Part shown: piece by piece, positions 21,401-31,552 of the stretch
Layout of the letters: every line of letters begins with the position of its first letter
Position numbering within the stretch: the stretch's first letter is position 1
The notes under the pieces: model-generated
What the model was told of the DNA's origin: nothing
The model's database searches: none
What the model saw: only the letters and a program-made list of their open reading frames with translations
Source: Acanthaster planci
Lineage: Eukaryota > Echinodermata > Asteroidea > Valvatida > Acanthasteridae
Assembly: GCF_001949145.1 (NCBI RefSeq)
Contig: NW_019091638.1
Location: 155,263 to 193,634, forward strand
Length of the DNA: 38,372 nucleotides
Reading direction: 5' to 3'
Translations under genes and position numbers: made by a program

Positions 21401-21452
21401 GTATGATGTGACAAGTCTTAACTGGTGAATTAAGATTACTCTCAGTTAAAAA

Positions 21453-21982
21453 GTGATGAACAGAAGCTTGTGTGTCTATTCAAGCTATTTTAGGTGTCAG
21501 TCACAAACAGTGGCCAGTTACGCGCGAGTCCTACACAGAATCCATCACATTCATTGTTATGCAGACGACATACAGTTGTATTTATCAGTTAAACCTGATG
21601 ACACTTCCTCCCAAAGTGCTCTAGCTGCAATGGAAAGTTGTATTTTGGACATTAGAAATTGGATGCTGCAAGACAGGCTAATGATCAATGATGCTAAGTG
21701 TGAATTCCTGATTATTGGCTCTAGGCAACAGTTGCAGAAAATAAAATATTTCCAATGTCACAGTGGGCGATTCTGTAATCCCTCCATCCACGTGAGTCAG
21801 GAATTTTGGATCATGGTTTGATTCAGAAATGACAATGGACACCTCCACCACTAAGGCTTGTTGTGCAGCATTTTTCCACCTCCACAATCAAGGCGCATCA
21901 GTAAATTCCTCTCTCCCGATTCGCTTTCAGTGTTTTGTGACATCTGTGGCCAGCCGTCTGGACTATTGTAATAGTCTTGTGG
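21453..21982 (+). pseudogene. CR1-like ORF2, YADD to thumb
   Basis: HHIHCYADDIQLYLSV marks RT motif C. DIRNWMLQDRLMINDAKCEF and LIIGSRQQL follow in the usual order, then a shifted frame reads IHVRNFGSWFDSEMTMDTS, AAFFHLHNQGA and VASRLDYCNSLV. The RT part between motif A (18577) and motif C is not found anywhere and was probably deleted together with the 3' end of the nested LINE. Confidence 0.75.
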
Positions 21983-22448
21983 GTTGAAAATATTCAACAT
22001 AAGTTAATAGCCAGGACTCACCCACATTCTCTGCTGTTCGACCCAGAGGTGGCTTCGCTCGACGAGGTCAGCCAAATCGGCGTCCTAGTATTAGCAATGT
22101 AGCATCGCATATACTCCCGTCTAATGGGGGCGAAACTGTCAGTCACTTTTGGGGCGAGTTGCCCAGCGCGCATGTGGACTGGCGGCCGAACGCCAGAAAG
22201 TCTCTCTTTTTTTAAGAGTCAGTCAGTTAATCACTGTCACTGCCCGGTTGATGAGACTGACGATATGCGGGACGCTTCCTCTCGCACAGTTAAAGAAATA
22301 AGTAACGTACTACGCTGGCTATATGGTTAAAGACACAGAGAAATTCCCAGAACACGCACGCGAAAACAATATGGTGAAGAAGGGAAGTCATTTGCATAAA
22401 AGGTCATTTGTTGGTGTGACCTTTGTAGGTCAAGGCAGCTACAGTATT
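21983..22448. other. Insert within CR1-like ORF2, identity unknown
   Basis: CR1 reading is interrupted after RLDYCNSLV and resumes as LYGFSAAQIMRLQRIQNAAA. TTGTGG occurs on both sides of the insert and may be a target-site duplication. The insert has no recognisable gene and no clear inverted ends. Confidence 0.4.
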
Positions 22449-22890
22449 TTGTGGTTTTTCAGCTGCACAGATAATGAGATTACAGCGGATACAGAATGCT
22501 GCAGCTAGACGTCAATACGAATACACCCAAGTTTCAACGCATAACCATTTGAAGCAAGATATGGGGCGGAGAGAGCCCCCCTCCCTAGTGTTGGTCAATG
22601 TTTGGTCGGAATCTCAGGAATTCTACACAGACTAAGTTCTAGGGGGATGTGTTAGGTAACAATAGTCTAGAGTGTGTATATGGATTGGACAGGACATTGG
22701 ACATATCTTGCCTGGTGTACACGTAACACCGATACTGTATCATCTGGACTGGTTACCTGTTTTTTACAGGATTAACTTCAAAATCATCCTGCTAACATGC
22801 ACAGCTATCCATGGTCTTGCCCTAGATACTTAATGAATCATGACATCATTAAGAAGGAATCTAGGTATTATCTCTGGTCAGCAAGCAACG
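22449..22890 (+). pseudogene. CR1-like ORF2, C-terminal pieces
   Basis: AAQIMRLQRIQNAAA (22449-22510) is followed after about 180 unrelated bases by HVTPILYHLDWLPV, RINFKIILLTC and IHGLA, then RYLMNHDIIKKESRYYL in another frame. These are the conserved C-terminal blocks of CR1/L2-type ORF2 after the RT. Confidence 0.7.
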
Positions 22891-23845
22891 GTCCTTTGTT
22901 AAGTATACCCATGGAGGAAGGACACAGAAGGAGTTTGAACTGCCCGGGTACGGTCTGGCCAAATACCGCTTTCTGGCATACCCGGTATGTCCATAGCCAG
23001 AGCGCAGCGCACGCCTACTACTCACCACCTGTTCTGCAACCATAAGCCCTCTTTATACCCTATGATCGTCGCCGCAATTTTTCGTTGGAAATCTGCATCC
23101 CTAAAACGTTGTGTACTGTAGTATAGGAAGTTGAATATTCAGCCATCGTTGGTGCTTGATATGATCCGTCAACAACATCAAATTTAGTGCGTGCGAAGTT
23201 GCTTTTACCAGCTGTGTACCCGAAGTGTTCATGTGCAGTTGTTGCCCCAATCGAACGCTTTCTTCTTGACTTCTTTTTGGAATAAATAGCCAAACTGTTT
23301 GTAAGATTTTGTGTTTTGTTTGAATAATTTTTATTATGGCATTTGTACAAAGGTGTATTTTATGAGATTTCACGATGTCTCCCTGTGATGAAATAGCACA
23401 TTTGTTCCTAATGAACTGAGCTTTTCAGAAGTAGTGAAGATTTTGATAACCAGTCTTAGCCAAATTCGTACCTAGTCTTTGAACACTGATGTATTGGACG
23501 GGGAGACTAGAATTGCAAACTTTGCATGGATAATGAAACAGTGTGTCAACATTTAAAAAGTTTATTTATGATGGCAAAAGTAGGTCTATTATCAGAAATT
23601 TTTCTCCCTCTATTTCCTGGTCACATCGATAGTTTGTATTTAATTGCAAGCAAAAAACTACAAGTATTGCCAGGATATTACTGGCCCCGCTTGTCTGGCT
23701 AAGATGCAGGCAGCAATACGGCATTTTTGGAATGTTTTCTATTATTCGTCAGACGCGGCGGCGACCATCATTGACGCTTTGAAGTGCTTGAGTTACAACT
23801 CCTTCTGTGTCCTCCCTCCATGTTATACCCTAACGGTAAAATGCT
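22886..23845. mobile_element. Insertion with ~50-bp inverted ends, MITE-like
   Basis: The left end contains CATGGAGGAAGGACACAGAA, and its reverse complement, with few changes, lies at 23797-23830. Similarity extends outward through a TATAC..TAAC block on both sides. The insert splits CR1 C-terminal coding between ESRYYLWSASNGPLL and KMLPTLGDRAF. Inside, an unassigned minus-strand open frame (23060-23350) reads KKKSRRKRSIGATTAHEHF and onwards, without recognisable family. The inverted ends suggest a non-autonomous DNA transposon. The transposase family cannot be named. Confidence 0.5.
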
Positions 23846-24014
23846 ACCCACGCTTGGTGACAGGGCATTTGCAATGGCTGCTCCAAAATTAGGGAATGCC
23901 TTGCCATGGCATTTACAGTGTGAGCAACGCCCGGCCGTTTTTAAATGTAAAGTGAAAACTTACCTTTTTTCATCAATATTGCATTTGTCCAGTATATCAC
24001 TGAAAGATTTGTGA
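23841..24014 (+). pseudogene. CR1-like ORF2, C-terminus
   Basis: KMLPTLGDRAFAMAAPKLG, NALPWHL and VFKCKVKTYLF form the characteristic CR1-type end, with the stop codon at 24012-24014. The following roughly 100 AT-rich bases are probably 3' untranslated sequence of the element. Confidence 0.75.
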
Positions 24015-24810
24015 TTTTATTAAGTTTATCTAGAAGGGTTATTATTAATTTTGATTTTAACGTAGGTTTAGCTGTAGTTCGTTATTTTAGTGTCACCGTG
24101 TCTGGTATAATTACTTTTCTTTTATCATAAGTAGTTAGAGGCGTCTGTCCCCGGGAAAGATCGATATATCACCGATGCCAGCAGGGTTAGGTTCTCCCTG
24201 TTGGCGTGGCAGACGTACTCCCATAATGCAGTTTGGGTACTACCGCGGTGACATTCATTCATTTATCCTTATTCGTTTATCCTTATCCTTTCATTTCTTA
24301 ATTTTTTTTCACGTTAACATGTACTGCACTGTTGATCATTTCTATGGAATCGGTGCATTATAAATTTTCAAGTATTAATTATTATTGTTAACTTAATCAA
24401 ATGAGAGCAAATAATTGGAAGCATCACACAGAGAACAGGTAAGGGAGATGGGGTTCTCTCTTTAGTCTGCGCCCCTGCATATTGTGAAACCCATCTTCGT
24501 AGGCTGCTTTGTACGAGCTCGTTTGCGCAATGTCTGTGTGTTTCACACGCGTCTGTACTTAATCAGCGATCTAACGCTGGTTCGCACCAGTATTGCACGG
24601 GTTTAGGTGTCCGTACACCAACTCATCGTGATCCAGATCCACGTGAAACAAACAGCCTGTACTAGGCTGGTACGGTGAGCAACGATTTCTCACCAATGGA
24701 TTTCCCAAGTCGCTATGGCTTTCTACCTTACGTCCGTGCCCATCTACGTTGCAACATCTGTAGGGAAACCTCTAGCTGATTGTGCAACCACTTGCGACGT
24801 CAAGGAATTT
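24015..24810. other. Intergenic, LINE tail and upstream region of host gene
   Basis: AT-rich to about 24420, then a GC-richer block up to the putative TATA box. No coding region recognised. Confidence 0.4.
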
Positions 24811-24817
24811 CCCTCAG

Positions 24818-24850
24818 TATAAAGGCATTCGTTGCACAGACTACTCAGAA
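24818..24850 (+). promoter_or_regulatory. Candidate TATA promoter of the SNTX-like gene
   Basis: TATAAA at 24818-24823 with a CTCAG initiator-like site about 29 bases downstream (A at 24847). A consensus splice donor follows at 25022. The assignment to the gene starting at 31553 is inferred from strand, order and absence of any other gene between. Confidence 0.35.
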
Positions 24851-25021
24851 ACCCACCTTTATTCCTCACCGTCTCGCATGATGTAAATGGACAGATTCGA
24901 AGCCACTCGCTGAAACCTATCCTAACAAGGCAGACACTACCTCAGGTTTATACACGTTAATTCATAATTCCGTAACAGGGAAAGCTGTTGGTTCGGAGTT
25001 CACGTCAAAAGGAAGTGCGAG
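24847..25021 (+). other. Candidate 5' untranslated exon 1
   Basis: It begins at the presumed initiator and ends in GCGAG followed by donor GTAAGT (25022). It contains short upstream open frames (for example ATGATGTAA, and an 8-codon frame starting ATGGACAGA). No extended coding frame. Confidence 0.35.
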
Positions 25022-26580
25022 GTAAGTAGTGTACGTGGATATTTTAATATAAGCAAAGCGTCGTCAGCTAGTTGAACCCTGCAACGGTCCCTACACATAA
25101 TCATGCATTTCTTCGGCTAAAGAATTCAAGGAGATATATACGATTAAAAGCGTTGATAGTTATCCATGCATCCCTGAAATCTGTGCGTAACTTGTACGTA
25201 AATCTGGCCTCGCCACTTGTCAGATCATACCTAGAACTAGTTGAAGCAGTTTTAAAGTAAATGTCTATTAATATTATTACCACCAAAGAACAGTAAATTA
25301 AGCAATAATTTTCTAAGTCATCCTCTCCTTTTATAGATGTAACCATTTTGTGTCATTTCATTCGCTTGTCATCTGTACTAAATGAATGCACACTGCAATC
25401 TAGTAAAGGGAGGGTACCATTCTAAATATAGACAGGTACATATTGTTACTTGCCCAAATAATAAGTACATATCATTCTAAACATGTTTTTAATCAACATG
25501 CCATACGTTTTCACACATGACAATGTTCATCAATTAATTAACGCGTCGGGTGTTCACTGGCAGTGGCATAAGCTTTTATGGGTGCTTCTCAAAATGCACA
25601 AAAGAATTATTACTTGAGCAGGAATTACTTACACATTCCTCACACAGCACTGAGAAATATAGAAGATTACACTCTTGTTAATGGAAAGATGTCCGACTGC
25701 AACAAACAATGCATCACAGTGATTGCAACATCTGGAATTCCCATAAAAGTTCGTTGACTTGAACTACTTCCATTTTTGTCGCGTATATCTTGTAGAGTTT
25801 CATGCACAGTCCATTCATGTGGATGTGACATCTCCAATGTACATGTTGTATTACCACGGCTCAACTGTATACTTTCAGAAGATCAGTTTTTCATTTCACT
25901 TTACTTGTATGTTGATTTAAATTAATATGAACTTGTGCATAATCCCTTCTCAGTGAAGCCGTGACATAAAATCCTCTTGCTTATACTCCACTTGTATGAC
26001 CCACGTTCTACTGTCGCGTTTTTCAGCAGTACATGTATATCCAGTTTGCGTTCAGTTAAAAAAAATTCCTGAAGTGTGTACTTGTACAAATTCCCTGAAA
26101 AAACATGTTCATCGAGTATTATTGTTTTAGGTCATGTATTATGTTTACAGCTGACACACAATATTTAAGCTTCCTTGCATTATTTTACAAATGTGTTCAA
26201 TGTTGAATAAAAACACGGCATTTTGATGTGATTAGATCTGTTAACATTTAAAATACACTTTGACAAGTTCAGTTGAAACGCCTCTGTATGACAAATTCCC
26301 TGCGATTTCACAGCCATAAGAAATAAATCTCCTGTTTGGTCTTTGAAGAGATGATTGGGATTAATTATATCTGTGTACATAATGTTCTAACATAAGTACA
26401 CCCTGAAGACTTTTCAGGTCGACTAAAAACGGGGAGATCACTAGTAGTAGTACACTGTAAGTAGCCCTTTGTTGCTCACTAGAATTTGACTCGTAGAGAG
26501 TTCCATAGACGCTGCACAACATGAATTGCTCTAGAGCTATAAAGCCAAACTAAACTAACAGTTTTATTTCCATTTTGCAG
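25022..26580 (+). other. Candidate intron 1
   Basis: From GTAAGT at 25022 to TTTATTTCCATTTTGCAG ending at 26580. AT-rich. No gene recognised inside. Confidence 0.3.
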
Positions 26581-26639
26581 AGGAGTTGGTATGAAATAGC
26601 CCTCAGATACAACTTCAAATCAAGTGACTGGAATTGCCG
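26581..26639 (+). other. Candidate 5' untranslated exon 2
   Basis: Fifty-nine bases between a strong acceptor (TTTCCATTTTGCAG) and a consensus donor (GTAAGT at 26640). When spliced to the exon at 31533, the frame of the start codon at 31553 meets TAG at 26597-26599, so 31553 is the first usable start in that frame. The minimal upstream frame ATGAAATAG lies at 26591-26599. Confidence 0.4.
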
Positions 26640-26788
26640 GTAAGTTATTGATGAACAAATTCTCAAAAATGCTTTATTAAATCGTTTGGAAACCTTAGGT
26701 ATATTATACGTCTATTGAGTGTTGCCATCTACAGATGGAACCAACAAGCAACAGTTGAGTTGAGCATACTACTGTTGAAGATGTAAAC

Positions 26789-27042
26789 ATGAGTGTCGCG
26801 GGGAATGGGAGTGGCAAAGAACCACCCCCCGGAGAAAAAGAGCAAATGGAAACAAAAACAGGGAAACAGACAATGCTGCAAATAGAAGAGAGTAGCTAAA
26901 ACTCACAAGTTTATTTGAAATTACCTCAGAATTGATCCGTTCACCGAAAATTGTTTATGAGCTTTGTGTTGAAGAGCGTCCTCGCTCCACAAATCCTAGG
27001 AAAGGGATTTTTGTCCCTCAAAACAAATCTGACGACGCTGAG
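26789..27042 (+). other. Coding-like block, unknown
   Basis: A 36-codon frame from ATG 26789 (SGKEPPPGEKEQMETKTG in its middle) ends at 26899. In another frame, from about 26896, sequence reads LIRSPKIVYELCVEERPRS and onwards to a possible donor GAG/GTACAT at 27043, and CCTCAG at 26924-26929 could be an acceptor. The composition is more protein-like than its surroundings. It could be an exon of a different or alternative transcript, or a broken gene remnant. It does not join in frame to the start codon at 31553. Confidence 0.22.
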
Positions 27043-28927
27043 GTACATGTACGTACTGGCTTTCTTTTTAACATGTTATATAAAAGCCTTGATTTTAGTC
27101 GGAACTCTGAAAGCCTTGGATTTAGGGGTATCCCTAGCGCACCAATCCTCAAAATAATAAAATATTAGTCGCTGGATGAAAAAGTCTTCAATATTTTTTG
27201 TGAGTGATGTTGCCGTGAAGAAAGTTTCCATGAATTTAAAGGAAAAGCATTAATGTGATACATTATTTAAAAACCCGTTGTAAGTCTTGGGCTGTAAAGA
27301 TTAGGGTTGGGGGAACTCCCGGTATATAGGTCAACTGTGTGACGATTCTTTCCGGTTGATGGTACAGAACTGACAGTTATAAAAAAAATCCCTGTCCGGG
27401 TGGTGTAGTAATTGTAATCTACAAAAAATATCCCTGGGCGTGTTACACTGGTTGTTATAAAGCTTGAAGGAAAGAGCCCTCTTTGTGTCTTGTGAGATTG
27501 GCGTGATTATGAATGTTTCATCCGACGCAGACACAGAGGCATTCAGGACTAAGCAGTATACATTACTAGGTTTTTTCAGTCAAGGTATTGTACGAAGCAG
27601 AATTCAGCTCAAAAAGATTGGAACATGCTTTTGCTAAACGGACTGCCTTTTTTTTAATCTAACGCGTTTTCAAAGCGAATGTCATTTTTATTAAATCGTA
27701 TTTTTTACTTTTGGCATGCATTTTTTAAAACCCGAATGAAATTTTAAAGATGCAATACATTTTTCTTAGATTGGAAGTGTTCCAATTTTTAAAATAGATT
27801 CTATTGTATCGGATGTTCGAGCTCAATAGAAAGTAATGAGCACAACTTAACAAACAGAATGAAAGGATCGCAGAAACCTAGTCTGATAGGTGGAACTAAA
27901 CTCAACAAAATTGAATCATTTACACTTCTCCTTTTTTACACTTGGGCTAGCCGCCAGCGCGGACTTATATATACAAAGTTGTACCAAATTAACACAACAA
28001 TGGATATCACATATTCGGAATCAACAATTTTATTCCAATCTTAACGAAAGGTTTGGACTTTAAAAATTAGTTCCCATCCGGAGAAAATGTTGGATTTGTA
28101 AAATCTTATTCGAATTTTGAAAACATGTTTCCGCTTTACAAATTTATTTCAATCTGGAAAATCTGTTCTGTCTATACAAATTCATCCGCTCTTACATCTG
28201 TTTACGTTTTCCTAAGGAATGGTGCGTTATAAAAGTACAAGTACAATTTGGAGGCAAACTGTAATGCAAATTCTGTACATGTAGCTAGACTGGCTACCTG
28301 GCTTATAAAATAAGGCCCACCCCTACACCTGCGCAAACACTCCTCGAAAATAATGGACTAAATATACCAGGGTGTTTTAAGAGGAAAGCTGGACTACTGT
28401 AAAGTGTGACACTCTAATAATGGCGCTTGGTATATAACACATTTTCAGTACCCTCTTTTTAAAAGTTGACTCACGACATGATCAAATATTTATATTGCGT
28501 CTATAGGAATGCGTTTAAATGTTAACGTTTCGTGCGTGAAACGTGTTTTAGAAGTGGGTACAAAATAGCTGTTCAGAAATGTGTTCCGAGTTTGAGCACC
28601 ATTTGTAAAGCGTGCACGTTCACATGAAGAGAACCTTGAAGGTCAAGACTTTACCATCCTTACAAAAAATATGTCTAAACGTAAACATAATTTGAAACGG
28701 GTTTCACATACGTGCATTGTAAATTAATGAAACTGGCCTTTAGAGAATTTTACACGTACATGAACACATATGTTCACGTCTCAGTTTGTATTCATTGCGC
28801 ATGCGCAAAGCATGGCTACAACACTTCCAAAGCACTATTGGAAATTCCAGCCACAAAAGACCACACATTGACAACTTGTTTAACGCCGTCATGAATACCC
28901 TTCACTGATCGAAATAACAAAGCAAAA

Positions 28928-29057
28928 TGATTAGCAAATAATGCTAATCAAGTCGTCATTTGATTAGCAATTTGAATAATTGACTAGCAAAAACAAATGC
29001 AACAATGTGTGTAATAAATTTTTCATTTTCCAACCGTTGTACTGAATATGCTAATCA
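28928..29057. promoter_or_regulatory. Cluster of five TGATTAGCA-type motifs
   Basis: TGATTAGCA at 28928 and 28961, its complement TGCTAATCA at 28942 and 29049, and the variant TGACTAGCA at 28981. The TTAGCAT/ATGCTAAT core resembles homeodomain or POU-type sites. Possible intronic regulatory element; no direct evidence of function. Confidence 0.3.
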
Positions 29058-31532
29058 GGCTTGTAGACTGCGGCGACTTTTTTGACTTGAGACCTGCTTG
29101 ACTTGGGACTTTACGAGCCTTCTATGTACATATGATTGAACTTTATGTACTAAATTTGGGTGTACCCACACGATGAAATCAGTTTTTAAAAATGGTGGCG
29201 ACAGAGAAGAGACAGATTGTAAAAGAGAGCCACCACAGCCCTATTTGTGGGGCTAGTTGGTTCACGTGCTGGTTCTTGTGCCAATGCCTTTTACATGCAT
29301 AATGTGCACGTGACGTTTTCACTTCTGTACTCTGTAATGGTCATTAGAAGTCGAACTTGCGTATTCCATGCTCTGTATTTCTTTCCCCTTTTTGTTTGTA
29401 TGGGTGAACTCTTTTTTCATGTTTCGTAAGACGGTTTCTTGGAATTTTGACTAACGTTCCAGGTAAATATAACTACCACGCGCAAGTGTAACATGTTGCA
29501 AAGTTTCGTTTCTTGATATCAAATTTCACAAATCTAATACCTCATTGACTGCTTCGGGACAATCACCACTAAACTATAGTCGATGTATACTGATGTCTGA
29601 AAGAGTCAATGCTTCCTAGATGTGATCCGGGGGCTTGTAGACCAATAAAGGAGGCGCATTATTTCAAGAATTTTGAAAACAAAATGGCCAGCTCTGTAGT
29701 AAACAAAATGTCAAAAATAAATGTTCAACATAAGACTTAAAGCCAAAACACTTTCTATCATAAATCTGAACAATTCCTTGAGATAAGTATACCGTGAAGA
29801 CGTACCCGTGTGCGAGTCCCTCAATTTCTGCTAGACAGCTAACGATTCAAGGTGGGTACACAGGAAAGTGTTGTGTGGTTGCCCTATGCTGAAGAACTCT
29901 TTTTGGCAATTCACACTTTTTCATTGAAAAACAAACAGTACATGCATCTACTGTACTTGTACCAATACCATGGGGCGGCCCGTGTGATTCGGTGACTGTG
30001 ATATGCTGTTTCTAGTTAGGATATACACTACTCCACTTTTTGTGACCGTCATCTTGATGGGCCTTCAGTTCAACACTTGGCCTTCGCGTGTTTTGCCTCA
30101 TCCCGCAAGCCTGGCTCGACAAGACTTGTAAGTCTCGCTGCTTGGTCACTTGTTGGGATTGTGCCCAAAGATCTTAGATTACAGGCTTTTTATTCTGTTG
30201 TTGTTCTATTTCGTCTGCTGACGAGAAATTTAGGTCGAAATTTGGTCCGATATTCAGCCACCAAGATTATCTGCAAAATCTGCCAAAGGGAGAGCTTTTA
30301 CAACGCATGTTGCTTGCATAGGTCTACACTGTAGCTTTACTTCGGGACAGCCTGTTTAACGCGTTTAACATAAATATTGTTACAATAAAATAAAAGAATG
30401 GGCGTGAACTAGCTCTTGACATCCAGGTTTAAATAAAAACAGCGCATCAGCTTCAAGAAAGAAAATGTATTAAACATGGTTTTATGCCTTGTTCACCATG
30501 AAGACATTTTTAAAATTCGTTGATGTTTACCTTCCACATTTCCTTCCATTTTCCTTCCTCCTAAATGGCCTAGAGTTTACCGAATGCTGGCAACCAGTCA
30601 CATGAGGAATTGTCCCTATTTGGGGGAGGTTCATAAATCTGTTGGCTTTTATGCACTTCTCTCATTCTGACTAGCTACACATGCAAAAAAAATGGTTAGA
30701 CCTCAGTTCACACCGCAACAAATGGAGGTCTTATTTTGTAGTGCTTCAAGCTTCCGTTAAAAATATTGACGATGCTTAGCCCGAGTTGCAATTAACAAAA
30801 ACGTGCAGAAGTACAACGCAACAGATAGAGTCTTAATCTGGATAAAGGATACTCAGAGCTTGCCGCTTGAAAGCGCTAATAGTCTAAGTAGGCTGTAGAC
30901 TGCTTGCATTTGCAGTTGGTGACATTTATTTCAGGCTGATTGCAACAACTTGCAAGTGTGCCAGTGACAATACATGCGATTTGACCCTCCCTGTAACTTC
31001 TGGAACCTTGACATGTTTCCCTCCCTTGAATGGTCAGCTTCAAGTAAAGAGAACAATGACTATTAACAGCAAGTTCCTTGAGTATCTGTCATAATTATCC
31101 CCAGATTCATTTAAATTTATCTAAGGTGAAATGAGAAGGGAGAACTAGGCTCAAAATCTGAGTAGATATGCTTGCAAATATAGGCCCACAACGATTAGAT
31201 TCCAGCGACAACATCTTCGCAGGGCTGCCTTTGAGTTTAACCTTTGCTGTGTATTTCAAAAAGACCCCTTTGAAATGTCACGTCAGTATATATTCTATAC
31301 CGTTCGTGGTTTTGTGATAATTTCACACACTGGACGAATAATCCATGTGATGTTTTCGAAGTAAAGCAAGTACATCCCATAACTAGCACTAGTAGCTGTG
31401 CCGTAGTTCTGCCGAAATTGTTATGAATAAAGCCTTTGTTCCCTTGTTGCGACTGATTTAAACTTAACTGCCTTCGAAGATAGTTAGCAGGTATATGAGG
31501 TCATAGTTCAAGTATTTTTTTTCTTTATGCAG

Positions 31533-31552
31533 GCCAAGTCGTTACTATTACC
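31533..31552 (+). other. 5' leader of coding exon, acceptor and start context
   Basis: Acceptor with a T-rich tract at 31514-31528 and CAG ending at 31532. Twenty bases later ACCATGG is a full Kozak match at 31553, which supports the chosen start. Confidence 0.6.

Larger units (their letters stand above)
17700..24014 (+). mobile_element. CR1-like LINE, 5'-truncated and split by insertions
   Basis: Pieces of one plus-strand ORF2 occur in the right order. The pre-RT linker is at 17709-18060, fingers and palm motif A at 18110-18577, YADD (21558-21569) and thumb at 21540-21975, and later C-terminal pieces at 22449-22515, 22697-22890 and 23841-24014. Between them lie a minus-strand LINE (18581-21400), an insert near 21983-22448, about 180 unrelated bases near 22516-22696, and an inverted-ended insert (22886-23845). 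No piece is duplicated, so one ancestral copy is the simplest reading. Many stops and shifts show it is old. 5' truncation at about 17700 fits target-primed reverse transcription. Confidence 0.75.
26640..31532 (+). other. Candidate intron 2
   Basis: From GTAAGT at 26640 to a T-rich tract and ATGCAG ending at 31532. About 4.9 kb, AT-rich. It holds a coding-like block at 26789-27042 and a motif cluster at 28928-29057. Other open frames, such as 30077-30334, are not recognised. Confidence 0.3.

Noticed and set aside
22240-22270. A third hammerhead-like core (GTTGATGAGACTGACG)
   Set aside because: No following GAAAC segment at a suitable distance and no stem III.
30077-30334. 85-codon frame as an exon
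   Set aside because: No recognisable domain, no good splice sites at its borders, and intronic position.
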